Assembly (NCBI GenBank): GCA_017999365.1
Contig: JAGNLW010000001.1
Coordinates: forward strand, 876,239 to 940,238
DNA from: Candidatus Aminicenantota bacterium
Lineage (GTDB): Bacteria; Acidobacteriota; Aminicenantia; Aminicenantales; Saccharicenantaceae
Direction of reading: 5' to 3'
Length of the DNA stretch: 64,000 nt
Part shown: piece by piece, positions 17,164 through 25,115 of the stretch
Numbering within the stretch: position 1 is the first letter of the stretch
How the letters are laid out: the number at the start of each line of letters is the position of its first letter
The notes under the pieces: generated by a model
The model's database searches: none
What the model saw: only the letters and a program-made list of their open reading frames with translations
What the model was told of the DNA's origin: nothing
Made by a program: the position numbers and the translations under genes

Positions 17164-18323
17164 TTGACAAGGTCATCGACCGGACCGCGACCGAGTCCAT
17201 GAAGTGGGTCCACCCCCGCCGGGACCTGGGCGTCCCGGACGCCATCCCCCTGTGGGTGGCCGACATGGACTTCGAGGCCCCGCCGGCCGTCGTCGAGGCC
17301 CTGGCGCGCCGGGTCGGGCACGGCGTCTTCGGCTACCCGGAGACGCCGCCGTCCTTCTTCGAGGCCGCGGCCGACTGGCTGCGCCGCCGTCACGGCTGGC
17401 CCGCCGAGCCGGGCTGGCTGACCCTGACGCCGGGCCTGGTCCCGGCCCTGAACTACGTCGTCCGGGCCTTCACCGCGCCGGGCGACCCGGTCATCGTCCA
17501 GCCGCCGGTCTATCATCCCTTCTACTACGCCATCGAGAACAACGGCCGCCGCGTCGTCCGCAATCCGCTCAAGTTCGACGGCCGGCGCTACACGATGGAC
17601 CTCGACGACCTGCGGACCAAGATCGACGCCGGCGGCCGGCTGCTCATCCTGTGCTCCCCCCACAATCCCGTCGGCCGGGTCTGGGACCGCGAGGAGCTCG
17701 AGGCCCTCGGCCGGATCGCCGTCGAGCGCGACCTCCTGGTCGTCTCCGACGAGATCCACCACGATCTCGTCTACCCCGGCAGCCGCCACCATGTCTTCGC
17801 CTCGCTGCAGCCGGAGCTGGCCCAGCAGACCATCACCTGCCTCGCGCCGAGCAAGACCTTCAACATCGCCGGGTTGAGCACGGCCGCCGTGGCCGTCCCC
17901 AATCCGGACCTCCGGAAGAGGTTCGAGGACGAGAAGGAGCGCTCGGGCTTCGACCTGGGGAACGTCCTCGGCATCGTCGCCTTCGAGGCCGCCTACCGCC
18001 GCGGCGAGGCCTGGCTCGACGAGCTCCTGCCCTACCTCGCGGCCAACATCGACCTCATCGAGGGCTTCCTGGCCGAGCGCCTGCCCGAGATCAGGCTCGT
18101 CCGGCCCGAGGGCACCTACCTGGCCCTGCTCGACTGCCGCGGCCTCGGCCTTCCGCCCGAGGCCCTCAACGACTTCTTCCTGAAGCGCGCCCGGGTCTTC
18201 TTCAGCGACGGGCGGATGTTCGGCGACGAGGCGGCCGGCTTCGTCCGCGTCAATTTCGGCTGTCCCCGGTCCGTCCTCCGCGAAGCCCTGGAGCGCGTCG
18301 AGCGGGCCGTCCGCGACCGGTAG
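17154..18323 (+). CDS. MalY/PatB-family PLP-dependent C-S lyase/aminotransferase
   Basis: A protein of 389 residues. Fold type I PLP enzyme: N-terminal FDKVIDRTATESMKWV, the conserved DMDFEAPP, LCSPHNPVGRVW, SDEIHHDLVY, and the PLP lysine in APSKTFNIAGLST. This is the MalY/PatB cystathionine beta-lyase subfamily, which releases ammonia, pyruvate and a thiol from cysteine conjugates. The ATG at 17154 gives the usual family N-terminus, but it lies inside the right arm of the palindromic repeat and has no clear ribosome site. A GTG at 17109 would add 15 residues encoded mainly by the repeat spacer. It is in line with the downstream fusion gene, ten bases away. Confidence 0.88.
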   Translation: MSPFDKVIDRTATESMKWVHPRRDLGVPDAIPLWVADMDFEAPPAVVEALARRVGHGVFGYPETPPSFFEAAADWLRRRHGWPAEPGWLTLTPGLVPALNYVVRAFTAPGDPVIVQPPVYHPFYYAIENNGRRVVRNPLKFDGRRYTMDLDDLRTKIDAGGRLLILCSPHNPVGRVWDREELEALGRIAVERDLLVVSDEIHHDLVYPGSRHHVFASLQPELAQQTITCLAPSKTFNIAGLSTAAVAVPNPDLRKRFEDEKERSGFDLGNVLGIVAFEAAYRRGEAWLDELLPYLAANIDLIEGFLAERLPEIRLVRPEGTYLALLDCRGLGLPPEALNDFFLKRARVFFSDGRMFGDEAAGFVRVNFGCPRSVLREALERVERAVRDR

Positions 18324-18332
18324 AGAGTCGCC

Positions 18333-21300
18333 ATGGACATCGGCGGGCACCCCCGGACCCGGGCCGCCGCGGCGGACGCCGTCCGGTTGGCCCGCGACCT
18401 CTTCGGCCTCGAGGCGGCGGCCCGCCCCCTGCCCAGCGAATACGACGACAACTTCAGGCTCGACACCGCGAAGGGCGAGGTCCGGGTCCTCAAGGTCATG
18501 CATCCGATGCGCGAGGCGGCTTTCGTCGACATGCAGTGCGCCGCCCTGGCGGCCGTCGCCGGCCGCGCGCCGGATCTGCCGGTGCCGCGCGTCGTCCCCG
18601 GCCTCGACGGGCGCCCCTTCGCCGCGGCGGCGCTCGCCGACGGCGCGCCGCGCGTCGTCTGGATGCTCACCTTCCTCGAAGGACGCCCCCTGGCCGGCCT
18701 GCGGCCGGTGACGCCGGACCTGCTCGGCGGCCTTGGCGCCGCCCTGGCCCGCCTCGACCTGGCCCTGGCCGGCTTCGCCCACCCCGCGGCCCGCCGCGAG
18801 CTCAAGTGGGACCTGGCCAAAGCCGGCTGGATCCGCGCCCACCTCGGCCTCATCCCCGACGCCCGGCGCCTCGCTCTGGTCGAACGGGTCCTGGCCCGCT
18901 ATGAGGCCGAGGCCGTTCCGGCCCTGCCCCGGTTGCGCCGGAGCGTCGTTTACGGCGACGCCAACGAGCACAACGTCCTGGTCCGGATCGAGCCGGGGCG
19001 GCCGGCCCGCCTGGCCGGGCTCATCGATTTCGGCGACATGATCGAGACCCCGACCGCGGCCGAGGTCGCCGTCGCCGCCGCCTACGCCGCGTTCGGCCAC
19101 GCCGATCCGCTCGAGGCCGTCCGGCCGCTCGTCGCCGGATATCACCGCGTCCTTCCTCTCGCCGAGGAGGAGCTGGCCGTCCTCGACGTCCTGGTCCGGA
19201 CCCGGCTCGCCGTCAGCGTCGTCAACTCCGCCTGCCGGGCCGCGGCCGAGCCCGGCGATCCCTATCTGAAGGTCAGCGAAGCCCCGGCCTGGGCCGCCCT
19301 GGAGGCCTTCGACCGGGTCCCGCCGCGGCTGGCCCATTGCGCCTATCGGGACGCCTGCGGCCTGCCGCCCACGCCCGGCGGCCCGGCCGTCGTCCGCTGG
19401 CTCGAAGAGCGGCGCGGCTCCTTCGCGCCCGTTCTCGATCACGACCCTCGGACGGCCCCCGTCGCCGTCCTGGACCTCTCGGTCGGCAGCCGGACGCTCG
19501 GCGCCGATCCGGCCGAACTCGAGACGCCGCGCCTCACGGAGACGGTCCGCCGCGCCATGGCCGAGGCCGGGGCCGTCGTCGGGGTCGGCCGCTACGACGA
19601 AGCGCGAGCCGTCTACACGACCGGCGCGTTCGCGGCCGGCGCGGGCGGCCCGGCCGCGGAGAGGCGGACCGTCCATCTCGGCATCGACCTGAGCGTCCCG
19701 CCCGGGAGCGCCGTGCGCGCCCCGCTCGACGGCACGGTCCGCCTCGTCGCCGAGAACGCCGCGCCGAAAGACTACGGACCGCTCGTCGTCCTGCGCCACG
19801 AGACCCCGGCCGGCGGGGAATTCTTCACGCTCTACGGCCACCTCGACGCGGCCTCGGTCGCCGGCTTGGCGCCGGGCCGGACGGTCCGCGCCGGAGAGGC
19901 TTTCGCCGCCGTGGGCGCGCCGCCCCGCAACGGCGACTGGTGGCCGCACGTCCACGTCCAGATCATCCTCGACCTCCTCGGCCTCGACGCGGACTTCCCC
20001 GGCGTCGCCGCGCCCGGCCGGCGGTCGCTCTGGACGGGCCTGTCGCCCGATCCCAACCTCCTCCTCGGCATCCCGGCGGAGCGCTTCCCCCGGCCCGAGC
20101 CGGACAAGTCCGGGACCCTGGCCGCGCGGCGCGCCCTCATCGGGCCCGGTCTCAGCGTCTCCTATCGCGAGCCCCTCAAGATCGTCCGCGGTTGGATGCG
20201 GCACCTCTATGACGACATGGGGCGGGCCTACCTCGACGCCTATAACAACGTCCCCCTCGTCGGCCACGGCCACCCGCGCGTCGTCCGGGCCGTCCGGGAG
20301 CAGATGGGCCTGCTCAACACGAACACCCGGTACCTCCACGACAACCTCGTCCGCTACGCCGCGCGGCTCACGGCCCTGATGCCCGAGCCCCTCCGGGTCT
20401 GCTACGTCCTCAATTCGGCCAGCGAGGCCAACGAGCTGGCCCTGCGCCTGGCCCGGACGCGCACCGGCCGCGAGGATGTCGTCGTCCTGGAGTCGGCCTA
20501 TCACGGCCACACGACCGGCCTCGTCGACATCAGTCCCTACAAGTTCGACGGGCCCGGCGGCCGGGGCCGCAGGCCCTGGGTCCACGTCGCCCCCCTGCCG
20601 GACGACTACCGCGGCCCGTTCAAGCGCGACGACCCCGAGGCCGGCCCGAAATACGCCGCGGCCGTCGGGCGGCTCCTGGCCGGGGAAGTCGCTCTCCGGG
20701 GCGGCCCGGCCGCCTTCATCGCCGAGACCCTGCCCAGCGTCGCCGGGCAGATCGTCCTGCCGCCCGGCTATCTCCGCGAGGCCTACCGGCACGTCCGGGC
20801 GGCCGGCGGGCTCTGCGTCGCCGACGAGGTCCAGGTCGGCTTCGGCCGCCTGGGAACGCATTTCTGGGGATTCGAGACCCAGGGCGTCGTCCCCGACATC
20901 GTCGTCCTCGGCAAGCCCATCGGCAACGGATTCCCCCTGGCCGCGGTCGTGACGACCGAGGCCGTCGCGGCCTCTTTCGCCAACGGCATGGAATTCTTCA
21001 GCACCTTCGGCGGCAATCCCGTGGCCTGCGCCGCGGGCCTGGCCGTGCTCGACGTCATGGAGGACGAGCGCCTGCAGGAGGGCGCCCTGCGGGTCGGGAC
21101 GCATTTCCTGGCCGGGCTGAAAGAACTCGCCGGTCGCCACCCGATCGTCGGCGACATCCGCGGCTCGGGACTGTTCCTGGGGATCGAGCTCGTCCGCGAC
21201 CGCCGGACCCTCGAGCCGGCCGCGGCCGAGGCCGCCTACGTCGTCGAGCGCCTGCGCGAGAGGGGCATCCTGACCGGCACGGACGGCCCCCTCCACAACG

Positions 21301-21422
21301 TCATCAAGATCCGCCCGCCCCTCTGCTTCACGGAGGCCGACGCGGACCTGTTCGTGTCCGTCCTGGACGAGGTCCTGGCCGAAGACCCCGTCCGGGCCGG
21401 CCTCGCCCCCGCCGCCCGCTAA
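18333..21422 (+). CDS. Three-domain fusion: APH-type kinase, M23-like domain, class III aminotransferase/phospho-lyase
   Basis: A protein of 1029 residues. Residues ~30-340 form an aminoglycoside-phosphotransferase/homoserine-kinase-like domain (VVYGDANEHNVLV with the catalytic Asp, then LIDFGDM). Residues ~445-560 resemble the M23 peptidase/lysostaphin fold (HLGIDLSVPPGSAV, YGHLDAA, PHVHVQI). Residues ~595-1025 form a class III PLP aminotransferase (LNSASEANELALRLAR, ESAYHGHTTG, DEVQVGFGRLG, and the PLP lysine in VLGKPIGNGFPLAAV). In animals the separate kinase and phospho-lyase of this type act in sequence on 5-hydroxylysine or ethanolamine. The fusion therefore suggests phosphorylation, then elimination of phosphate from an amino-alcohol. 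The role of the M23-like middle domain is unknown. The APC permease gene follows after nine bases. Confidence 0.85.
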   Translation: MDIGGHPRTRAAAADAVRLARDLFGLEAAARPLPSEYDDNFRLDTAKGEVRVLKVMHPMREAAFVDMQCAALAAVAGRAPDLPVPRVVPGLDGRPFAAAALADGAPRVVWMLTFLEGRPLAGLRPVTPDLLGGLGAALARLDLALAGFAHPAARRELKWDLAKAGWIRAHLGLIPDARRLALVERVLARYEAEAVPALPRLRRSVVYGDANEHNVLVRIEPGRPARLAGLIDFGDMIETPTAAEVAVAAAYAAFGHADPLEAVRPLVAGYHRVLPLAEEELAVLDVLVRTRLAVSVVNSACRAAAEPGDPYLKVSEAPAWAALEAFDRVPPRLAHCAYRDACGLPPTPGGPAVVRWLEERRGSFAPVLDHDPRTAPVAVLDLSVGSRTLGADPAELETPRLTETVRRAMAEAGAVVGVGRYDEARAVYTTGAFAAGAGGPAAERRTVHLGIDLSVPPGSAVRAPLDGTVRLVAENAAPKDYGPLVVLRHETPAGGEFFTLYGHLDAASVAGLAPGRTVRAGEAFAAVGAPPRNGDWWPHVHVQIILDLLGLDADFPGVAAPGRRSLWTGLSPDPNLLLGIPAERFPRPEPDKSGTLAARRALIGPGLSVSYREPLKIVRGWMRHLYDDMGRAYLDAYNNVPLVGHGHPRVVRAVREQMGLLNTNTRYLHDNLVRYAARLTALMPEPLRVCYVLNSASEANELALRLARTRTGREDVVVLESAYHGHTTGLVDISPYKFDGPGGRGRRPWVHVAPLPDDYRGPFKRDDPEAGPKYAAAVGRLLAGEVALRGGPAAFIAETLPSVAGQIVLPPGYLREAYRHVRAAGGLCVADEVQVGFGRLGTHFWGFETQGVVPDIVVLGKPIGNGFPLAAVVTTEAVAASFANGMEFFSTFGGNPVACAAGLAVLDVMEDERLQEGALRVGTHFLAGLKELAGRHPIVGDIRGSGLFLGIELVRDRRTLEPAAAEAAYVVERLRERGILTGTDGPLHNVIKIRPPLCFTEADADLFVSVLDEVLAEDPVRAGLAPAAR

Positions 21423-21431
21423 GGAGAGCCC

Positions 21432-22778
21432 ATGTCCATCAAGGCCAAGCTGACCACCTTCGACGCGACCATGATCGTCGTCAGCCTCATCATCGGCATC
21501 GGCATCTTCCGGACCCCGGCCATGGTCGCCGCCGCCGCGAAGACCCCGACGCTGTTCTACGCCGCCTGGGGACTCGGCGGCCTGGTCAGTCTGATCGGGG
21601 CCCTGACCTTCGCCGAGATCGGCGGCCGCTTCGCCAAGCCGGGCAGCTACTACAAGGTCGTGGCCGAGAGCTACGGCTCCGGACTGGCCTTCATGCTCAA
21701 CTGGACCAACGTCGTCATCCTCAACGGGGCCGGCGCGGCCGGCGTGGCCCTCATCGGGGCCGAGTACCTGACGCCCGTCCTCTTCCCCGGCGCCGCGCCC
21801 ACGGTCCTGCGGGTCGAGATCACCGCCGTCGCGCTCATCCTCGGGCTCCTGGCCATCAATTACCTGGGCATCAAGACGGGCGCCTGGGCCCAGAACGTCC
21901 TCAGCGTCCTCAAGGTGGCCATGATCGGCGTCCTGGCCGCGGCGGCCTTCCTGTCGCAGAAGGTCCCCGAGGGCCCGTCGGCCCTGCCGCTCGACCGGCC
22001 CTGGTTCTTCGCCCTCGGCGTGGCCTTCATCTACGTCTTCTACGCCTACGGCGGCTACCAGAACACCATCAACTTCGGGGCCGACGTCCGCGACGCCCGC
22101 CGCAACGTGCCCCGGGCCGTGTTCTTCGGCATCCTCGTCGTCCTGGCCTGCTACCTGACCATCAACGCCGCCTACGTCAAGGTCCTGGGCGTGCCCGGCA
22201 TCGCCGCGGCCAAGCTCGTGGCCGCCGAGACGGCCCGGGCCACCCTCGGCGGGACCGGGCACCTCGTCGTCTCCCTGGCCATCTTCCTCTCGGCCATGGG
22301 CTTCCTCAACGTCACCCTGATGCAGATCCCGCGCGTCTACTATTCGATGGCCGAGGACCGGACCCTGCCGGCCGTCTTCCGCAAGGTCAATTCCCGAACC
22401 CAAACCCAGGAGTTCGGGCTGCTCTTCCTCGGGGCCATCATCCTGGTCTCCATCTTCCTGCTGCGGCAGTTCGAGAACATCGTCAACTACGTCATGTTCC
22501 TCGACACCATCACCCTGGCCATCGTCTCGTCCTCGGTCTTCGTCCTGCGGCGCAAAGCCCGCGTCGCGGGCGAGGCCTACGACGGCTACCGGGTCCCCCT
22601 CTACCCCGTCCTGCCGCTCGTCTTCATCGCCGTCATGCTGGCCGTGGCCGGGAACGTCCTGGCCACCCAGACCCGCGAAGCCCTCTACGGGGCGGTCTTC
22701 TTCGCCGTCGGCTTCCCCGTGTTCCTGCTCATGCGCCGCGTCAGCCGCCGCGGCGACGACGGCCCGCCCGCCGCCTGA
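21432..22778 (+). CDS. APC-family amino acid permease
   Basis: A protein of 448 residues with about 12 membrane segments. The amino acid-polyamine-organocation signature is clear: VSLIIGIGIFRTPAMVA in segment 1 (the unwound GIGIF substrate loop), GGLVSLIGALTFAEIGGRF and FYAYGGYQNTINFGADVRD. It should import an amino acid or amine by antiport or symport. A good AAGGAGAG ribosome site and nine-base spacing tie it to the kinase/phospho-lyase fusion, so its substrate is plausibly that enzyme's amino-alcohol or hydroxylysine-like compound (inference). Confidence 0.88.
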   Translation: MSIKAKLTTFDATMIVVSLIIGIGIFRTPAMVAAAAKTPTLFYAAWGLGGLVSLIGALTFAEIGGRFAKPGSYYKVVAESYGSGLAFMLNWTNVVILNGAGAAGVALIGAEYLTPVLFPGAAPTVLRVEITAVALILGLLAINYLGIKTGAWAQNVLSVLKVAMIGVLAAAAFLSQKVPEGPSALPLDRPWFFALGVAFIYVFYAYGGYQNTINFGADVRDARRNVPRAVFFGILVVLACYLTINAAYVKVLGVPGIAAAKLVAAETARATLGGTGHLVVSLAIFLSAMGFLNVTLMQIPRVYYSMAEDRTLPAVFRKVNSRTQTQEFGLLFLGAIILVSIFLLRQFENIVNYVMFLDTITLAIVSSSVFVLRRKARVAGEAYDGYRVPLYPVLPLVFIAVMLAVAGNVLATQTREALYGAVFFAVGFPVFLLMRRVSRRGDDGPPAA

Positions 22779-22780
22779 GC

Positions 22781-22825
22781 GGGGACCGGTCCCCGGGACG
22801 CGTCCCCATTCATGGTAGAATGGGG
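22781..22825. repeat. Cluster of three short palindromes
   Basis: Just after the APC stop are a perfect 14-base palindrome, GGGGACCGGTCCCC (22781-22794), a perfect 12-base palindrome, GGGACGCGTCCC (22795-22806), and an 8-bp stem CCCCATTC/GAATGGGG (22804-22811 with 22818-22825, loop ATGGTA). The last contains TAGAAT at 22816-22821, a possible -10 box for the pirin gene. The block may end the upstream transcript and start the next. Confidence 0.5.
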
Positions 22826-22840
22826 CGGGAGGAGGGAGCC

Positions 22841-23758
22841 ATGGACAAGACCCGCGCCATCCGCAAGGTCCTCGTCAGCCAGCCGACGCTCGAGGGGGCC
22901 GGCGTCCACCTGCGCCGCGGCTTCGGTTTCCGCGAGGTCCCGCTCTTCGACCCGTTCCTGATGTTCGACGACTTCCGCCAGGACGACCCGGACAAGTACC
23001 TGCCCGGCTTCCCCTGGCACCCCCACCGCGGCATCGAGACCATCACCTACATGGTCCGGGGCACGGCCGAGCACGGCGACAGCATGGGGAACTCGGGGAT
23101 CATCGGCCCCGGCGACGTCCAGTGGATGACGGCCGGCAGCGGCGTCGTCCACCAGGAGATGCCCAAGGGCGGCCCGGACGGCCGCATGGGCGGCTTCCAG
23201 CTCTGGGCCAACCTGCCCGCGGCCCGGAAGATGATGGCGCCGCGCTACCGCGATGTGAAGGCCGCCGACATCCCCGAGGTCGCCCTGCCGGGCGGCGTCA
23301 CGGCCAAGGTCATCTGCGGGACGGTCGCCGGCGTCGTCGGCCCGGTCCGGGACATCGTCATCGAGCCGGAGTACCTCGACGTGGCCATGCTTGCGGGGAC
23401 GGCGTTCGTCCATCCGACCAGACCCGGGCACACCGTCGTCGCCTACGTCTTCGAGGGCGAGGGCTGCTTCTCGGACGCCTCAGGGCCCTCGTCCTACGAC
23501 GTCGAGCCGGCCAGCTACTTCGACTTGGAGACGCGGCCCGTCCAGGGCGACCACGCGGTCATCCTGTTCGGCGACGGCGGCCGGGTCAGGGTGACGACCG
23601 CGGCCTCGCCGGTCCGTTTCCTGCTCGTGTCGGGCCGCCCCCTCGGCGAGCCCGTCGCCTGGCGCGGCCCCATCGTCATGAACACCGCGGAGGAGCTCCA
23701 GACGGCCTTCCGCGAGTACCGGGCCGGGACGTTCATCAAACATCCGAAGGCGGGCTGA
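22841..23758 (+). CDS. Pirin-family protein
   Basis: A protein of 305 residues of the bicupin pirin family. The metal-binding motif is complete: FPWHPHRGIETITYMVRG gives two His, and GVVHQEMPK gives the third His and the Glu. Pirins bind Fe or Ni and act as quercetinase-like dioxygenases or as redox-sensitive regulators. The start is the ATG at 22841, preceded by the purine-rich ribosome site GGAGGAGGG. An in-frame ATG at 22820 is rejected because it overlaps the likely -10 box and the palindrome. It is flanked by intergenic palindromes on both sides, so it is probably monocistronic. Confidence 0.88.
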   Translation: MDKTRAIRKVLVSQPTLEGAGVHLRRGFGFREVPLFDPFLMFDDFRQDDPDKYLPGFPWHPHRGIETITYMVRGTAEHGDSMGNSGIIGPGDVQWMTAGSGVVHQEMPKGGPDGRMGGFQLWANLPAARKMMAPRYRDVKAADIPEVALPGGVTAKVICGTVAGVVGPVRDIVIEPEYLDVAMLAGTAFVHPTRPGHTVVAYVFEGEGCFSDASGPSSYDVEPASYFDLETRPVQGDHAVILFGDGGRVRVTTAASPVRFLLVSGRPLGEPVAWRGPIVMNTAEELQTAFREYRAGTFIKHPKAG

Positions 23759-23766
23759 TCGCGGAT

Positions 23767-23795
23767 GGGGACACGTACCTCCGGTACATGTCCCC
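23767..23795. repeat. Compact hairpin copy of the GGGGACAYG repeat
   Basis: GGGGACACGTACC (23767-23779) and GGTACATGTCCCC (23783-23795) are inverted with one mismatch around the three-base loop TCC. The core matches the repeat at 17019-17163. It lies ten bases after the pirin stop and is followed by CTTCCCTTT, so it could also act as a terminator. Confidence 0.7.
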
Positions 23796-23805
23796 CTTCC
23801 CTTTA

Positions 23806-23834
23806 TTGCAAAGGCGGGGCGAAACAAGTAATCT
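23806..23834 (+). promoter_or_regulatory. Candidate promoter for the UroD-family/sugar porter pair
   Basis: TTGCAA (23806-23811), a 17-base spacer, then TAATCT (23829-23834), placed between the hairpin repeat and the ATG at 23856. A ribosome site, GAGGAGG, lies about 8 bases before the ATG. Both boxes are imperfect. Confidence 0.4.
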
Positions 23835-23855
23835 GAGGGGCCGAGGAGGCCCGCC

Positions 23856-25115
23856 ATGCCGATGACCGGCCGCGAACGCCTGGCCGCCGCGCTCGCCCAC
23901 CGACAGCCCGACCGCATCCCCGTCGACTTCAACGGCACGGCCGTGACCGGCATGCACGTCAAGTGCGTCATCGGCCTGCGCCGGCACTACGGCCTGGAGG
24001 AGCGCCTGGTCAGGGTCCACGAGCCCTACCAGATGCTGGGCTGGCTCGACGACGATCTCCAGACCGTCCTCGGCATCGACGTCGAGGGCGCCTACGGTCC
24101 CACGACCATGTTCGGCTACCGCAACGAGAACTGGACCCCCTGGCGCATGGACGACGGGACCGAGGTCCTCATGTCGGGGAATTTCGCGACGACCAAGGAC
24201 GGGAACGGCGACACCCTGGTCTTCCCCGAAGGCGACCGGTCGGCCCCGCCCTCCGGGCGGCTGCCCAAGAACGGCTTCTTCTTCGACACCATCGTCCGCC
24301 AGGACGCCATCGACGAGGCCAAGCTCGATCCGGCCGACAATCTCCAGGAGTTCGGGCCGATCGACGAGGCCTCCCTGGACCACTGGGAGAGGGAGAGCCG
24401 CCGGGCCGGGGCGACCGGCCGCGGCGTCATCGCCAGCTTCGGCGGCACGGCCCTCGGCGACATCGCCCTCGTCCCCGGCCCCCAGCTCAAGCATCCCAGG
24501 GGCATCCGCGACATCGAGGAGTGGTACGTCTCCACCCTGACCCGCCGCCCCTACGTCCACAAGGTCTTCGAGGGCCAGACCGAAATGGCCCTCCGGAACC
24601 TGGCGAAGATCCGCGAGCGGGTCGGCGACGAGGTCCAGGCCGCTTTCGTCTGCGGCACGGACTTCGGGACCCAGCAGTCGACCTTCTGCTCGGTCGCCGC
24701 TTACCGCGAGCTCTACCTGCCCTATTACCGGCGCATCAACGACTGGATCCACGCCCACACGGGCTGGAAGTCGTTCAAGCACTCCTGCGGCGCCGTCGCC
24801 TCCCTGATCCCCGCGTTCATCGACAGCGGCTTCGACATCCTTAATCCGGTCCAGCTCTCGGCGGCCGGGATGGACGCCCGCCGGCTCAAGGCCGAGTTCG
24901 GCCGGGACCTCGTCTTCTGGGGCGGCGGCGTCGACACCCAGAGGACCCTGGCCTTCGGGACGCCGGAGGCGGTCCGGGCCGAGGTCCTGGAGCGCTGCGA
25001 GGTCCTCGGCCGCGACGGCGGCTTCGTCTTCAACACCGTCCACAACATCCAGGCCAACGTCCCCATCGCCAATATCGCGGCCATGTTCGACGCCTTGAGC
25101 GAGTTCAACGCGTGA
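23856..25115 (+). CDS. Uroporphyrinogen decarboxylase/MtaA-like family protein
   Basis: A protein of 419 residues with the UroD/corrinoid methyltransferase TIM barrel. The N-terminal RERLAAALAHRQPDRIPVDF is typical. A His-x-Cys zinc motif (FKHSCGAVASLI), GWGGGVDTQ-like strands (FWGGGVDTQRTL) and the C-terminal FNTVHNIQANVPIANI, where His may replace the second Cys of MtaA, are visible. No heme-synthesis gene is nearby. A role in methyl transfer or demethylation is more likely than heme synthesis, but the substrate is unknown. It overlaps the sugar porter by four bases (GTGA), so the two are co-translated. Confidence 0.82.
   Translation: MPMTGRERLAAALAHRQPDRIPVDFNGTAVTGMHVKCVIGLRRHYGLEERLVRVHEPYQMLGWLDDDLQTVLGIDVEGAYGPTTMFGYRNENWTPWRMDDGTEVLMSGNFATTKDGNGDTLVFPEGDRSAPPSGRLPKNGFFFDTIVRQDAIDEAKLDPADNLQEFGPIDEASLDHWERESRRAGATGRGVIASFGGTALGDIALVPGPQLKHPRGIRDIEEWYVSTLTRRPYVHKVFEGQTEMALRNLAKIRERVGDEVQAAFVCGTDFGTQQSTFCSVAAYRELYLPYYRRINDWIHAHTGWKSFKHSCGAVASLIPAFIDSGFDILNPVQLSAAGMDARRLKAEFGRDLVFWGGGVDTQRTLAFGTPEAVRAEVLERCEVLGRDGGFVFNTVHNIQANVPIANIAAMFDALSEFNA

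Noticed and set aside
17043..22403. A 1786-codon open frame on the minus strand opposite the PLP/fusion/permease genes
   Set aside because: It is an antisense shadow of GC-rich codons: rich in Asp, Gly, Arg, Ala, Glu and Val, with no domain, and it spans several well-supported plus-strand genes.
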